DNA from: Streptomyces dioscori
Lineage (GTDB): Bacteria > Actinomycetota > Actinomycetes > Streptomycetales > Streptomycetaceae
Direction of reading: 5' to 3'
Length of the DNA: 64,000 nucleotides
Assembly (NCBI RefSeq): GCF_003024195.1
Contig: NZ_KZ679047.1
Span: 1-64,000 of the forward strand
In this document: positions 16,045 to 25,355 of the stretch, piece by piece
Layout of the letters: each line of letters starts with the position of its first letter
How positions within the stretch are numbered: position 1 is the stretch's first letter
Notes under the pieces: model-generated
The model's database searches: none
Told to the model about the DNA's origin: nothing
The model's input: only the letters and a program-made list of their open reading frames with translations
Translations under genes and position numbers: made by a program

Positions 16045-18416
16045 CGGGTGAAGTCCCGCAGCGTGACGGAGGCTCCGGGCTTCAGGGTCACCGTGCGGGA
16101 CGACCTGCCGTACGCGACCGTGGTCGTCCGGCCGCCGACGCTGCGGATATATGCCTCGGTCGGCCTGCCGTCACGCCAGCGCAGGTCGACGACGAACCCG
16201 CCCCGCGCGCCGACTCCTGTGACGGAACCGGACTTCGCCCATGCGTCGGGCAGTGCGGGAAGCAGTTCCAAATGCCCCGGGCGGGAGTACAGGAGCATCT
16301 CGATCATCGCTGCGGGAGTGCCGAAGTTGGCGTCGATCTGGAAGATGCCACGGCCCTTCTCGACCTCGTAGATGTCGAACAGGTTCGGCGCGGAACCGTT
16401 GCCGCCGTCCGTCGAGGGGCGGAGGTTGTTGACGATCAGCTGGTAGGCGTTCTCGGCGTTCTTGAGCCGGGCCCAGCACAGGCTGCGCCAGGCGTTCGCC
16501 CAGCCGAAGCTCTCCATGCCGCGCGCGGTCAGCAGGGCCGTCGCGCCCTTGACGATCTCGGGCGGGGTGGACTCGTCGGGCCGGATGCGGTCGCCCGGGA
16601 AGAGCCCGATGAGCGGGGACAGATGCCGGTGGGTGGTCTCGCCGAGGTTGTCGGGCGACATCCACTCCTCCAGCCAGCCCGTCCTCTCGCTCACCTTCGG
16701 CAGATAGAGCCGGTCCTGGAGACCGCCGATGGTCTTCGCATAGGCGGAGTCCTTCTTCAACTCCCGCGCCGCCGTGCGGTAGTTGTCGAAGAGCGCCCAC
16801 ACCAGTTCCTGCGCGTAGGTGATGCCCTTGGCGTCCTGCGGGCCGTGCTCGGGCGACCAGTCGCTGTCGTCGACGAGCACTTCCTTCGAGGTGCCGGGGA
16901 GTGTCGTGGTGATCAGCCGCGCCTCCCAGAACTCGCAGGCGCTCTTCAGGAGCGGGTAGATCCTCGTCAGATGGGAGCGCGACCGGGTGAACTCGTAGTG
17001 CTCCCACAGGCTCGCGCACAGCCAGGCGTTGCCCGCCGGATGCCACCACCAGCCGCTGCCGCCATGGATGTTGGTGGAGAACGCGACGGCCCAGCCGGCG
17101 ACCTTCCCGGTGGAGTTGCGGTAGCGGTTGCGCGGGTCGTTGAAGAGGTCGTGGGTGAGCTTCCGCCACGACGGGAACTGGGCGAGGCAGTAGTCGGTGA
17201 GCGCGTCGAAGCTCTGCGACAGGCCCGCCCGGTCGGCCATCCAGTAGTTCATCTGGATGTTGATGTCGGTGTGGTAGTCGCCCATCCAGTCCGGGTCGTT
17301 GCCGTCCAGCCACAGCCCCTGGAGGTTCAACGGCAGACTCCCCCGTGACCCGGAGATCATCAGATAGCGGCCGAACTGCAGGTAGGCGGCCTCCAGTTCG
17401 GGATCGGGCACGTCGTCGCGGGCACGCGCCCTGATCCGCTCCCAGGTGTCCAGGGAGCGCTGCTCGGCGGACGAGGTGCCGAGCGAGAGGTCCAGCTGCT
17501 CGAACAGCGCCTTGTGGTCGGCCACATGGGTGCGCAGGAGCGTGTCCGCCGGGTGGGCCGCCGCGGCGGCGACCTTGGTGCGGGCCAGCTTCTCCGGGTC
17601 GAGGGACGGATCGCGGTAGTGGGAGGCGGCGTCCGGAGCGTAGTTGGTGCCGCCGCTCACCACCACGGTGAGGTCCTTGCACCCGCTGAACTCGATCAGC
17701 GCGCCCTTCACCCGGACGCTGCCGCCGGTCCCGTACGCCTTCACGGCCGCCCCGTACCGCAGCCCGTTCGGGAAAGCGGCGCCGAAGGAGGTGCCCTGGA
17801 CGGTCTCCTCGTGCGTGCCGTCCAGGGTCACGGTGCCGGTGTAACGGCCGCCGCCGCTCTGGGTGAAGTGCAGGACGATCGCGTCGTCGGGGCGGCTGGC
17901 GAACACCTGCCGCTCGTAGGTGACTCCGGAACGGACGTACGACGTGCCGATCACGCCCTGGGCCAGGTCCAAGGTGCGGCGGTAGCCGGAGACGGCGGAC
18001 AGGTCATGGTCCGGGATGTCGACGGTGAGCCGGGCCAGCAGCGTGAAGGAGCCGAAGTCGTCGCGGCCGTAGGGGAACTGGCCATCGGAGTCGAGGGTGT
18101 CGTTGAGGCCGCCGGTCCACATCGTGGCATCGGTGATGAGCAGCAGTTCCCGGCCGGGGTCGTTGCTCGCGAGGGCGCCGAGCCGGCCGTTGCCGACGGG
18201 CAGGCCCTGTTCGATCATCGAGTGCTCGTCGGCGGGCGCCTGCCACCACAGCCGGTTGCGTGAACTCCCCTTCAGGGGCGTCGAGTCGGTGGGGCGTTGC
18301 GGTGCGGCGGTCGCGGTGAAGGCGGGCAGGCCGCCGAGGGCGGTGGCGACGCCGGTCGCGGCGGCGAGGGAGAGGAGTCTTCGTCTGCTGGGCGCGGCGG
18401 GGCGGCTCTTGTCCAT
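16041..18416 (-). CDS. Secreted GH95 alpha-L-fucosidase/alpha-L-galactosidase
   Basis: A 791-aa inverting exo-glycosidase family. A twin-arginine signal (SRRRLLSLAAATG) is followed by the GH95 N-terminal beta domain (GLPVGNGRLGAL near residue 70) and an (alpha/alpha)6 barrel. The likely catalytic residues are E523 in DWSPEHG and D695 in FQIDANFG. In the water-orienting segment HTDINIQMNYW, Asp384 stands where the bifidobacterial fucosidase AfcA has the first Asn of its N-x-N pair, so activity or specificity may differ. The family also contains alpha-L-galactosidases. It is 39 bp downstream of GH27 and overlaps the esterase gene. Confidence 0.87.
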   Translation of the reverse strand: MDKSRPAAPSRRRLLSLAAATGVATALGGLPAFTATAAPQRPTDSTPLKGSSRNRLWWQAPADEHSMIEQGLPVGNGRLGALASNDPGRELLLITDATMWTGGLNDTLDSDGQFPYGRDDFGSFTLLARLTVDIPDHDLSAVSGYRRTLDLAQGVIGTSYVRSGVTYERQVFASRPDDAIVLHFTQSGGGRYTGTVTLDGTHEETVQGTSFGAAFPNGLRYGAAVKAYGTGGSVRVKGALIEFSGCKDLTVVVSGGTNYAPDAASHYRDPSLDPEKLARTKVAAAAAHPADTLLRTHVADHKALFEQLDLSLGTSSAEQRSLDTWERIRARARDDVPDPELEAAYLQFGRYLMISGSRGSLPLNLQGLWLDGNDPDWMGDYHTDINIQMNYWMADRAGLSQSFDALTDYCLAQFPSWRKLTHDLFNDPRNRYRNSTGKVAGWAVAFSTNIHGGSGWWWHPAGNAWLCASLWEHYEFTRSRSHLTRIYPLLKSACEFWEARLITTTLPGTSKEVLVDDSDWSPEHGPQDAKGITYAQELVWALFDNYRTAARELKKDSAYAKTIGGLQDRLYLPKVSERTGWLEEWMSPDNLGETTHRHLSPLIGLFPGDRIRPDESTPPEIVKGATALLTARGMESFGWANAWRSLCWARLKNAENAYQLIVNNLRPSTDGGNGSAPNLFDIYEVEKGRGIFQIDANFGTPAAMIEMLLYSRPGHLELLPALPDAWAKSGSVTGVGARGGFVVDLRWRDGRPTEAYIRSVGGRTTTVAYGRSSRTVTLKPGASVTLRDFTR

Positions 18417-18455
18417 GGTGCGGCTCCAGGGGAAGAGAGGTGAGGAGGACAGCGG

Positions 18456-20294
18456 TCAGGACGACTTCGGTACGTCGATGCGGTCGATGTCCGGGGCGTA
18501 GCCGGAGCCGCTGTCGAAGGTGATGGTGTTGGCGCCGGCCTTGAGCGAGACAGGCACGCTGACGGTCTCGGCGGTCCCCCAGTCCCCGGTGGAGGGGAAC
18601 TTGTGACTCGTCGGGCCGTTGCCGTTCGCGGAGACCTCGACGGAGCGGGGGTCACCGCTGACGTAGGCGACCTTCACCTGGTACGTGCCGGCCTTGGCGA
18701 CGACGACGTCGTTGAAGCGGAGCGAGCCGCCGACGTAGAGGTTGCCGACCTTCTTGCCGCCCGAGCAGGCCGGGCAGTCGGCCACGGAGGCGTTCCCGCC
18801 GAGGGTGTTGGCGGCGGCTTCGGCCTCGTAACCGGTCGTGGTGAGCGCGGTGCCGCGCGGGGTCACGGTGAACAGCCGGGAGCCGTGCGCGGGCAGGGCC
18901 TGGGTCACCTTGTCCTTGTAGGTGCCGAGGTTCTCGCGGTTCCACAGGTCCCGTACGGCGGCCTTGCCGGTGAAGCCGAGGGCGGCCCAGTCGGCGGAGA
19001 CGGCGGCGGGCCTGTCGGCGAGGTTGAACAGGGCGACGGTGTAGCTGCCGTCGGCGTTCTTGGCGGCCCACACCTGCTGCGGGTCGGACGGGGTGATCGG
19101 CCGGGCGGGCGGCATGCTGCCCTGGTTGAGGGCGATGACCTCGCGGTTGGTCAGCAGCGACACACCGTAGGAGTCCAGCTTGGTCAGGTCGTCACCGGTG
19201 TAGAGCGGGGACTTGGCGATGGCCCACAGGGTCGCGTAGCTCTGGCGCTCCGCCTTGGTGAGTCCGTCCATGTCGCCGTTGCCGACGTCCAGGGAGTCCA
19301 GGTCGTTCCAGCCGCCGGGGCCCGCGTGGCGGGTCCAGCCGGGGAGGTCGTCCCAGCGGTCGTCGACCGAGTTCTCCCAGCTGACGAGGGTGTTGCAGTA
19401 GCACTCGACGTCGGTGTCGATGCGCCAGCCGTTGGAGTACTTCTTCCAGTCGGCGATCCGGCCTATGTCCAGCGACCAGGAGACCTCAAGGTGGATGGGG
19501 CGGCCGGTGGCGGCGATGGCCTTGTTCCAGGCGGCGACGTCGGCAACGTTGTCGTACTGGTCGCCGTTCTTGCCGGAACCCGGTCCGACGCCGTCCAGTT
19601 TGAGGAAGTCGTAGCCCCAGTCGGCGAAGAGCCGCGCCTGCGAGTCGACGTACTTCTGCGCGCAGGGGTCGGAGAAGTCGAGCTTGTAGGCGCTGTCCCA
19701 GCCGTTGGTGGTGCGCAGGTCGCCGTACACGACGTCGGCGGTCGTGCAGTCACCGGCGTTCCAGATCGGGACCTTGCCCTCTCCGTACGCCTCCTTCTGC
19801 AGACCGACGGGCAGGTAGATGCCCGCTTTGAGGCCCTTGCCGTGGATGTGGTCGGCGACGGGCTTCATCCCGCGCGGGAAGCGTCCCGGGTCCGCCTTCT
19901 GGCGCCCGTACGCGTCGAAGCCGGGCTTCCAGGCCTGGTCCATCCACCATCCCGCGTCGAGGTTGACGTACTCGTAGCCGAACGGCTTGAGCTTGGCGGC
20001 CAGGGCGTCCGCCTGCTTGAGGACGTTCTTCTCGGTGAGGTAGCTGTAGTCGCCGTCGGGGTTGAGCCCCGGGTACTTCGAGGACTGCATGCTCCAACTC
20101 GACCAGCCCATGTACGGCTTGGCCGCGAGGGCCGACGTACTGGCGGCCGACGTGGCGGCGGCCGTGGTGGGGGTCGGGGTGGCCGCCTGTGCCGACGGGA
20201 GGGCGGCGGCCGTCGCGGCGGTCAGCGCCAGGACGAGGAGGGCTCTGAGGGAACGGCGGGCGGGGGCTGTGGGGGCGTACGAGGATGACCGCAT
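18456..20294 (-). CDS. Secreted GH27 alpha-galactosidase or beta-L-arabinopyranosidase with CBM
   Basis: A 612-aa retaining exo-glycosidase. A signal peptide ends near residue 35 (LVLALTAATAAALPSAQA). The TIM barrel starts at KPYMGWSSWSM and carries nucleophile D234 in FLKLDGVG and acid/base D333 in GGWNDLDSLDVGNG, then a C-terminal beta domain and a CBM35-like module (about 480-612, starting GYEAEAAANTLGG). The barrel has the long form found in GH27 beta-L-arabinopyranosidases as well as alpha-galactosidases, so the exact sugar is open. ATG 20294 has AGGAGG 9 nt upstream; the longer frame to 20477 is rejected. First enzyme gene after the ROK regulator. Confidence 0.87.
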   Translation of the reverse strand: MRSSSYAPTAPARRSLRALLVLALTAATAAALPSAQAATPTPTTAAATSAASTSALAAKPYMGWSSWSMQSSKYPGLNPDGDYSYLTEKNVLKQADALAAKLKPFGYEYVNLDAGWWMDQAWKPGFDAYGRQKADPGRFPRGMKPVADHIHGKGLKAGIYLPVGLQKEAYGEGKVPIWNAGDCTTADVVYGDLRTTNGWDSAYKLDFSDPCAQKYVDSQARLFADWGYDFLKLDGVGPGSGKNGDQYDNVADVAAWNKAIAATGRPIHLEVSWSLDIGRIADWKKYSNGWRIDTDVECYCNTLVSWENSVDDRWDDLPGWTRHAGPGGWNDLDSLDVGNGDMDGLTKAERQSYATLWAIAKSPLYTGDDLTKLDSYGVSLLTNREVIALNQGSMPPARPITPSDPQQVWAAKNADGSYTVALFNLADRPAAVSADWAALGFTGKAAVRDLWNRENLGTYKDKVTQALPAHGSRLFTVTPRGTALTTTGYEAEAAANTLGGNASVADCPACSGGKKVGNLYVGGSLRFNDVVVAKAGTYQVKVAYVSGDPRSVEVSANGNGPTSHKFPSTGDWGTAETVSVPVSLKAGANTITFDSGSGYAPDIDRIDVPKSS

Positions 20295-20403
20295 GGGTCG
20301 GAACCTCCTGTGAGGGGTCGGGCTGTGCGGGGGTGTGGTGCTGCGGCTCAGCGACCGCGTCGGGGTGTACGGCGTAAGCAGCTGGGCCGTAGGGGGCGGC
20401 GGC

Positions 20404-21588
20404 TCATCCCGTGCCGTGGGGCGGGCCGCCGATGAAGGACTGGATCGCGGTGGCCGCGGCGCCGCGCGCCCACTCATCGAAGGCCAACGGGCGGGTCAGC
20501 AGGTCGCAGCGGGCGGCGGTGCCGAAGGCGGAGGCGGCGAAGGCGTCGCGGATCTGCTCGGCGAACAGGTCGTACGCCGCCAGCCCCTCACCCGAGATGA
20601 TCACGCGTTCGGGCCCCATGAGGTTGGCGACGGTCGCGATGGCCCGGCCGATCGCGTCCCCGGCCCGTGCGTAGACCTCGCGGGCGCCGGGGTCGCCCCG
20701 CCGGGCCAGTTCGACGGCCTGTGCCGCGTCGGCCACCGGAAGGCCGGTCGCGTCGCGCACCGCGGCGACGATCGCGGGGTCGGCGGCGATCGCCTCGGCG
20801 CAGCCCCGGTTCCCGCAGTGGCAGAGCGGACCGGTGGGGTCGATGACCACGTGCCCGATCTCACCGGCGACGCCGTGGGCCCCCGAGACGACCTTGCCGT
20901 GCACGACCAGGCCGCAGCCGATGCCCGCTCCCACCGTGACCACGGCGAAGTCGGACAGGCCGACGCCCGCGCCGAACCACTGCTCGGCGACGGTCAGGGC
21001 CCGCACGTCGTTGTCGACGGTGACCGGCAGTCCGGTCGTCATCTCCACCAGTTCGCCGAGCGGCAGATCGCGCCACTCCAGGAAGGGCGACAGACGCACC
21101 TCGCCCGCGGCCCGGTCCACGTCGCCGGAGACGGCGACACCGATCCCCTGCACCTGGACGCCGAACCCGTCGGCCTCCGCGAGGAGTTCCTGTACGAGGT
21201 CGGCGACGGCGGTCAGCACGGGCTGCGGTTCACGGCCACGCAGGGGCACATGGCGGGCGACCCGGATCCGGCAGCACAGGTCCGTCAGTAAGGCGATGAT
21301 CTCGTCGCCGGTCACCTTGACACCGATGAACAGGGCCCGGCCGCCGTCCACCCGCACGGAGTTGGCGGGCCGCCCCAGCGCGGGACGTGCCTCGTCCCCG
21401 GCCTCCTCCACCAGGTATCCGGCCTCGATCAGGGGCCGGACCGCCTTGGTGACGGCGGCGGCCGACAGTCCCGCCCGGCCGGCCATGTCGGACCGGGTGA
21501 GCGGGCCGTGGGACAGCACGGTGGTGAAGATCTGGGCAGCGGCCGGCGTGTGGGCCGGGAACGCCTCGGTGCGAGGAGTCGAGCGCAT
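20404..21588 (-). CDS. ROK family transcriptional repressor
   Basis: A 394-aa regulator. The N-terminal MarR-like winged helix (SDMAGRAGLSAAAVTKAVRPL, here cut as SDMAGRAGLS and AAAVTKAVRPL) precedes a sugar-kinase-like ROK domain with VTVGAGIGCGLV and the structural zinc site CHCGNRGC within GPLCHCGNRGCAEAI. It stands 109 bp upstream of the GH27-GH95-GDSL-GH105 genes on the same strand and is the obvious candidate for their control, probably lifted by a released sugar. An inverted repeat lies 19 bp upstream of its start. Confidence 0.88.
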   Translation of the reverse strand: MRSTPRTEAFPAHTPAAAQIFTTVLSHGPLTRSDMAGRAGLSAAAVTKAVRPLIEAGYLVEEAGDEARPALGRPANSVRVDGGRALFIGVKVTGDEIIALLTDLCCRIRVARHVPLRGREPQPVLTAVADLVQELLAEADGFGVQVQGIGVAVSGDVDRAAGEVRLSPFLEWRDLPLGELVEMTTGLPVTVDNDVRALTVAEQWFGAGVGLSDFAVVTVGAGIGCGLVVHGKVVSGAHGVAGEIGHVVIDPTGPLCHCGNRGCAEAIAADPAIVAAVRDATGLPVADAAQAVELARRGDPGAREVYARAGDAIGRAIATVANLMGPERVIISGEGLAAYDLFAEQIRDAFAASAFGTAARCDLLTRPLAFDEWARGAAATAIQSFIGGPPHGTG

Positions 21589-21606
21589 GCCCGGAACCTA
21601 GGGTGA

Positions 21607-21631
21607 TTCTTTTCCGTCGTCAATGAAAGAA
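21607..21631. promoter_or_regulatory. TTCTTT-N13-AAAGAA operator candidate
   Basis: TTCTTT (21607-21612) and AAAGAA (21626-21631) are perfect 6-bp arms in an unusually AT-rich stretch (about 21603-21700) between the ROK gene and the divergent ABC gene. The arms share TTCTTT with the 20-mers next to the second ROK gene at 62.7 kb, consistent with a ROK-type site. Confidence 0.5.
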
Positions 21632-21778
21632 ACAAAGATCGTTTTAAGTGAGGTAACGAAGGTATTTTGGCGCGCAATTATGAAGGCAGATCGTCGAGTT
21701 GCCGCTGAAACGAAGGTGATGATGGCGTCGCCCTCCGAGATCTGTCCGGCGTCGGTGTCCCCCTGGCATGCTGCCCCC

Positions 21779-23551
21779 ATGCCGACGACACCGACAGGAC
21801 TCCGCATTCAGGCGCGCCGGCTCACCCAGCGGGTGCGCGGAGCGGGGCGCGTGCTGCACGACGTGTCGGTCGACATCGCCCCCGGACGGATCGTCGTGAT
21901 CGCGGGCAGCAGCGGGGCGGGCAAGACGGTCCTGCTGGAATCACTGGCGGGACTGCGTGCCGCCGACGAAGGAGTGGTACTGCACGACGGCGTCCGACCG
22001 GGCGCGCCGGGACCGGAGTTCGGGTTCGTCCCGCAGGAGGACACCCTGCACCGGGACCTGCCGCTCCACCGGACCCTGGTGTACGCCGCCGGTCTGCGGA
22101 TGCCCGCCGGGACCACCGCCGGGTCGGTCACCGCGGCCGTGGACCGGGTCCTGGCCGCCCTGGGACTGTCTCACCGCGCCGGCACCCCGGTGCGCGCGCT
22201 CAGCGGTGGGGAGCGCAAACGGGCCGGTATCGCCGCCGAGTTGCTCACCGGCCCGCGGGCGCTCCTCCTCGACGAACCGACCTCCGGGCTCGATCCGGTG
22301 ACCGGCGCCGCCCTGCTGCGGACCCTGCGTTCGCTGGCCGAGGGCGGCACCACCGTCGTACTGACCACCCACGTCCTCGCCGACCTCCTCCGCGGCGACC
22401 ACGTCGTGTTCCTCTCCCCCGGCGGGCAGGTCGCGTACGCGGGTGATCCGGGCGGCCTGTGCGGGGCGTTCGGGGTGGACACGGTGGAGGACGTGTACGG
22501 CGTGGTGGCCGGAGGTGCCGTACCCGTCGGCGCCTTGGCCGTCGGTGGCGTATCCGCCGGTGGCCTGCCCGATGGAGCTGTCTCCAGAGGCGCCGCCTCC
22601 GATGACGCTGTCTCCGATGGTGTGCGGGTCGGACCGGTACCGGACGAGCCGGTCGCGCCCCGCACCGGCCCGGCGACGCGGCCCGTCCCACGACGGCGCG
22701 TCGGTGCCCTACGGCAGTGGTCCCTGCTCACCCGGCGCGGCACCGCCCTGCTGCTGCACAGCCGGCTCTCGGTCGCCGTGCTGGCGGGCTCGCCCGTGAT
22801 GATCGTGGCGATGTTCGCGGTGCTGTTCCGGGCGGGGGCGTTCGACCCGGCCGACCCGGATCCGGGATCGACCGCGATGATCATGTTCTGGATAGCGTTC
22901 GGCGCCTTCTTCTTCGGGCTGACGTACGGGCTGCTGCAGATCTGCACGGAACTGCCCGTGCTGCGCCGCGAATGGCTGGCGGGCCTGCGGATCGGCCCGT
23001 ACGTCGCCTCGAAGCTCACGATCATGCTGCCGGTGCTCGCCGCCGCGGACGCCCTGCTGCTCGCCGTGCTGCGCGCCCTGGACCGGCTGCCCGCGGCGGG
23101 CTGGGACACCTACCTCTCCCTGTTCGTGTCGAGCGTGCTGGCGTCCGCCGCCGCACTCGCGCTGGGCCTGCTCGCCTCGGCGGCGGTGACCGATCCCGGG
23201 CAGGCGACGCTGATGCTGCCCCTGCTGTGCTTCCCGCAGGTGCTCTTCTCCGGCGCCTTCGTGCCGGTTCCCCGGATGACGGCGGCCGGGGAGGCGATCA
23301 GCTGGGCCATGACGAACCGCTGGGCGTTCGAGGCACTCGGAGCCGGCGTCGGTCTGGAAGCACTGTGGCGCGACGGGGCCTCCCGGCTGGGCCCGCCGCT
23401 CCTCGACTCGTACGGTGACTCGTTCGCCGGGCCCGCAGGCCGCGGCTGGCTGATCCTGACGGGGTGCACGCTGGTGTTCCTGGCCGCGACCTGGGCGGTG
23501 CTGGCGCGCAGGTGCCGGGGCGGTGTGGTGCGCGACCGGGCGGGCAGCTGA
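21779..23551 (+). CDS. ABCG-type one-piece ABC exporter (NBD-TMD fusion)
   Basis: A 590-aa inner-membrane half-transporter. The ATPase domain comes first: Walker A GSSGAGKT, signature LSGGERKR, Walker B ALLLDEPTSGLD. An ABC-2 membrane domain (about 330-590) has six hydrophobic segments and FPQVLFSGAFVPV. This NBD-first order is that of the ABCG/White family. A linker (about 245-315) contains degenerate Gly/Ala/Val repeats. ATG 21779 is chosen by homology of the frame; there is no Shine-Dalgarno, so it may be leaderless. The substrate is unknown, and it is divergent from ROK with no functional link visible. Confidence 0.85.
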   Translation: MPTTPTGLRIQARRLTQRVRGAGRVLHDVSVDIAPGRIVVIAGSSGAGKTVLLESLAGLRAADEGVVLHDGVRPGAPGPEFGFVPQEDTLHRDLPLHRTLVYAAGLRMPAGTTAGSVTAAVDRVLAALGLSHRAGTPVRALSGGERKRAGIAAELLTGPRALLLDEPTSGLDPVTGAALLRTLRSLAEGGTTVVLTTHVLADLLRGDHVVFLSPGGQVAYAGDPGGLCGAFGVDTVEDVYGVVAGGAVPVGALAVGGVSAGGLPDGAVSRGAASDDAVSDGVRVGPVPDEPVAPRTGPATRPVPRRRVGALRQWSLLTRRGTALLLHSRLSVAVLAGSPVMIVAMFAVLFRAGAFDPADPDPGSTAMIMFWIAFGAFFFGLTYGLLQICTELPVLRREWLAGLRIGPYVASKLTIMLPVLAAADALLLAVLRALDRLPAAGWDTYLSLFVSSVLASAAALALGLLASAAVTDPGQATLMLPLLCFPQVLFSGAFVPVPRMTAAGEAISWAMTNRWAFEALGAGVGLEALWRDGASRLGPPLLDSYGDSFAGPAGRGWLILTGCTLVFLAATWAVLARRCRGGVVRDRAGS

Positions 23552-23593
23552 GAAACCCCGTCCCCCTCACGTCGTCCGCCGCCCGCCCGTCTG

Positions 23594-25135
23594 TCAGCAG
23601 CCTGCCCTCGCCTCCAGACCGGTCGCGCCCGGCACCCGGTCCCGGTAGGTCTCCCGTACGAACTCCAGGAACACGTCGATGTCCCTGGGCTGCGACGACA
23701 GGCCGAGCGAGACACGGACCGCGCCCGCCGACGGCAGGTGCAGCAGCTCCAAGTACTCCTCCAGGGAGGTGAGTCGGCGGCGGGCGGCCGAGCGCAGCAG
23801 GCGGGGCGGCAGGGCGAAGGCCGCCTCGCCCGCGCCCGGGTTGCAGAAACAGCCCGTGCGCAGCGAGATGCCCCGCGAGGCGCTGTCGCGGGTGACGATC
23901 CGTTCGTCGATGACCTTGCCGTCGGCGTCCAGCAGATTGAGCGCGACGGTCCCGCCGCGGGCCACGAGGTCGCGCGGGCCGTACACCCGGACCAGCGGGG
24001 AGCCGTCGCTGTGCCGCAACGCCGCCAGTCCGGCCAGGAGTCGGGCGGTCAGCGCGGTCACATGCGCGTGCACCCGTTCCATGCCGATCGCGTCGATCCA
24101 CTCCAGCCCGGCCGTCACGTCGGGGATGGAGAGGAAGTTGACCGTGCCGTCCTCGAAGGCCGCCTCGTCGTCGGCGAGGACGTGCCACTGCGCCTGCGCG
24201 CTGACCGCGTAGATCGTGCCGCCGGAGAACCAGGGCCGGCGCAGCCGGGCGAGCGCGTCCCGGCGGGCGATCAGACTGCCGACTCCGGTGGGATGGCCGA
24301 AGACCTTGTACCAGCTGACGACGGTGAAGTCGGGGTGGTAGCGGCTCAGGTCGAGGGTGTTGACGGGGACGAAGGCGGCCGCGTCGAGCAGGACGTCGTA
24401 GCCGCGCGCCTGGGCCGTCTCGATCCAGGCGAGCGGATGCTGGACGCCGGTGAAGTTGCTCTGCGCCGGATAGGCGAGCAGCCCCTGTCTGCGCTCACCG
24501 GTCCGTGACGGTCGCCGGCCGACACCGCGTCCACGTCCGCGTCCACGTCCGCGCTCGGGCAGAGCGGCCCGCAGCCGCCGTTCGTCCACGCGGAGACCGG
24601 GACCGTCCACGGGTACGTACGTCGTGCGCGCACCGCGTGAACGCGCGTACTCCCGCAGGCCGTTGACCGAGTTGTGGTTGTCGAGCGGCATGACCAGTCT
24701 GCTGCGGCGGTGGAACGGGTACGCCTCACCGACCAGGCGCAGGGCGCCCGTCGCGTTCGGGGTGAAGATGACGGCGTATTCGGCCGGGTCGGCACGGAAG
24801 TGGCGGAGCACCGCCCGGCGTGCCCGGGCCAGCAGGAGTCCCGAGGCGCGGGAGGCCGGGCTCTCGGAATGGGGGTTCCCGAAGACTCCGCCGGTGATCC
24901 GTGTGGCGCTCCCCCGGACGAGTGAGGCCGGTGCGAGGCCGGCTCCCGTGTGGTCGAGGTAGGTGTGGCCGTCGGCGTCGAGGTAGCCGAACTCCTGGCT
25001 TCTCAGTTCCGCGAGATCCACGAGATCCCCGCGACCAGCCTGCTTCGCGGGACCTGCGTGGTCCGCCGGTCCCGCGCCGTTCACCGTGCGGGCGTCGCCG
25101 TCGGGTATGTGGCCGGTAGTCCCTGTCCTGTCCAC
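23594..25135 (-). CDS. Class V aminotransferase, MOCOS/NifS-like
   Basis: A 513-aa PLP enzyme related to the NifS-like domain of eukaryotic molybdenum-cofactor sulfurase. The PLP lysine is K277 in VVSWYKVFGHPTG and the MOCOS-type cysteine motif is RTGCFCNPGAGEAAF, so cysteine desulfurase chemistry is plausible. The C-terminal MOSC domain of MOCOS is absent. GTG 25135 is well supported by GGGGGAGGAA just upstream; the longer frame to 25675 is shadow sequence. Two Arg/Gly-rich low-complexity inserts (N-terminal 30 residues and RGRGRGRGVGRR) are unusual. Divergent from a DNA ligase across 220 bp. Confidence 0.82.
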   Translation of the reverse strand: MDRTGTTGHIPDGDARTVNGAGPADHAGPAKQAGRGDLVDLAELRSQEFGYLDADGHTYLDHTGAGLAPASLVRGSATRITGGVFGNPHSESPASRASGLLLARARRAVLRHFRADPAEYAVIFTPNATGALRLVGEAYPFHRRSRLVMPLDNHNSVNGLREYARSRGARTTYVPVDGPGLRVDERRLRAALPERGRGRGRGRGVGRRPSRTGERRQGLLAYPAQSNFTGVQHPLAWIETAQARGYDVLLDAAAFVPVNTLDLSRYHPDFTVVSWYKVFGHPTGVGSLIARRDALARLRRPWFSGGTIYAVSAQAQWHVLADDEAAFEDGTVNFLSIPDVTAGLEWIDAIGMERVHAHVTALTARLLAGLAALRHSDGSPLVRVYGPRDLVARGGTVALNLLDADGKVIDERIVTRDSASRGISLRTGCFCNPGAGEAAFALPPRLLRSAARRRLTSLEEYLELLHLPSAGAVRVSLGLSSQPRDIDVFLEFVRETYRDRVPGATGLEARAGC

Positions 25136-25355
25136 GGTTCCTCCCCCATGAGGCCGGGCCCTCCCCGTGTGCCGGGGCGGGGCACGGTTCTCCTCACATG
25201 ATGCTGAGATCCGCCCGGACAGGAAGGGGTTGCCGATGATCGGCGCGTCCACCCCCGCACGGGCGCCCGGCGGGAGCGCCCGGTCGCGGGGTCCCGCGGC
25301 CTGCGCGACGATGCGTGGAGGGCAGGGGAAGGGCCGGACGAAGGAGTGAGCGGCG

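Noticed and set aside
13511..25135. Secondary-metabolite gene cluster
   Set aside because: No PKS, NRPS, terpene or RiPP core enzyme is present in this region or elsewhere in the window. The enzymes are glycan-degrading or general.
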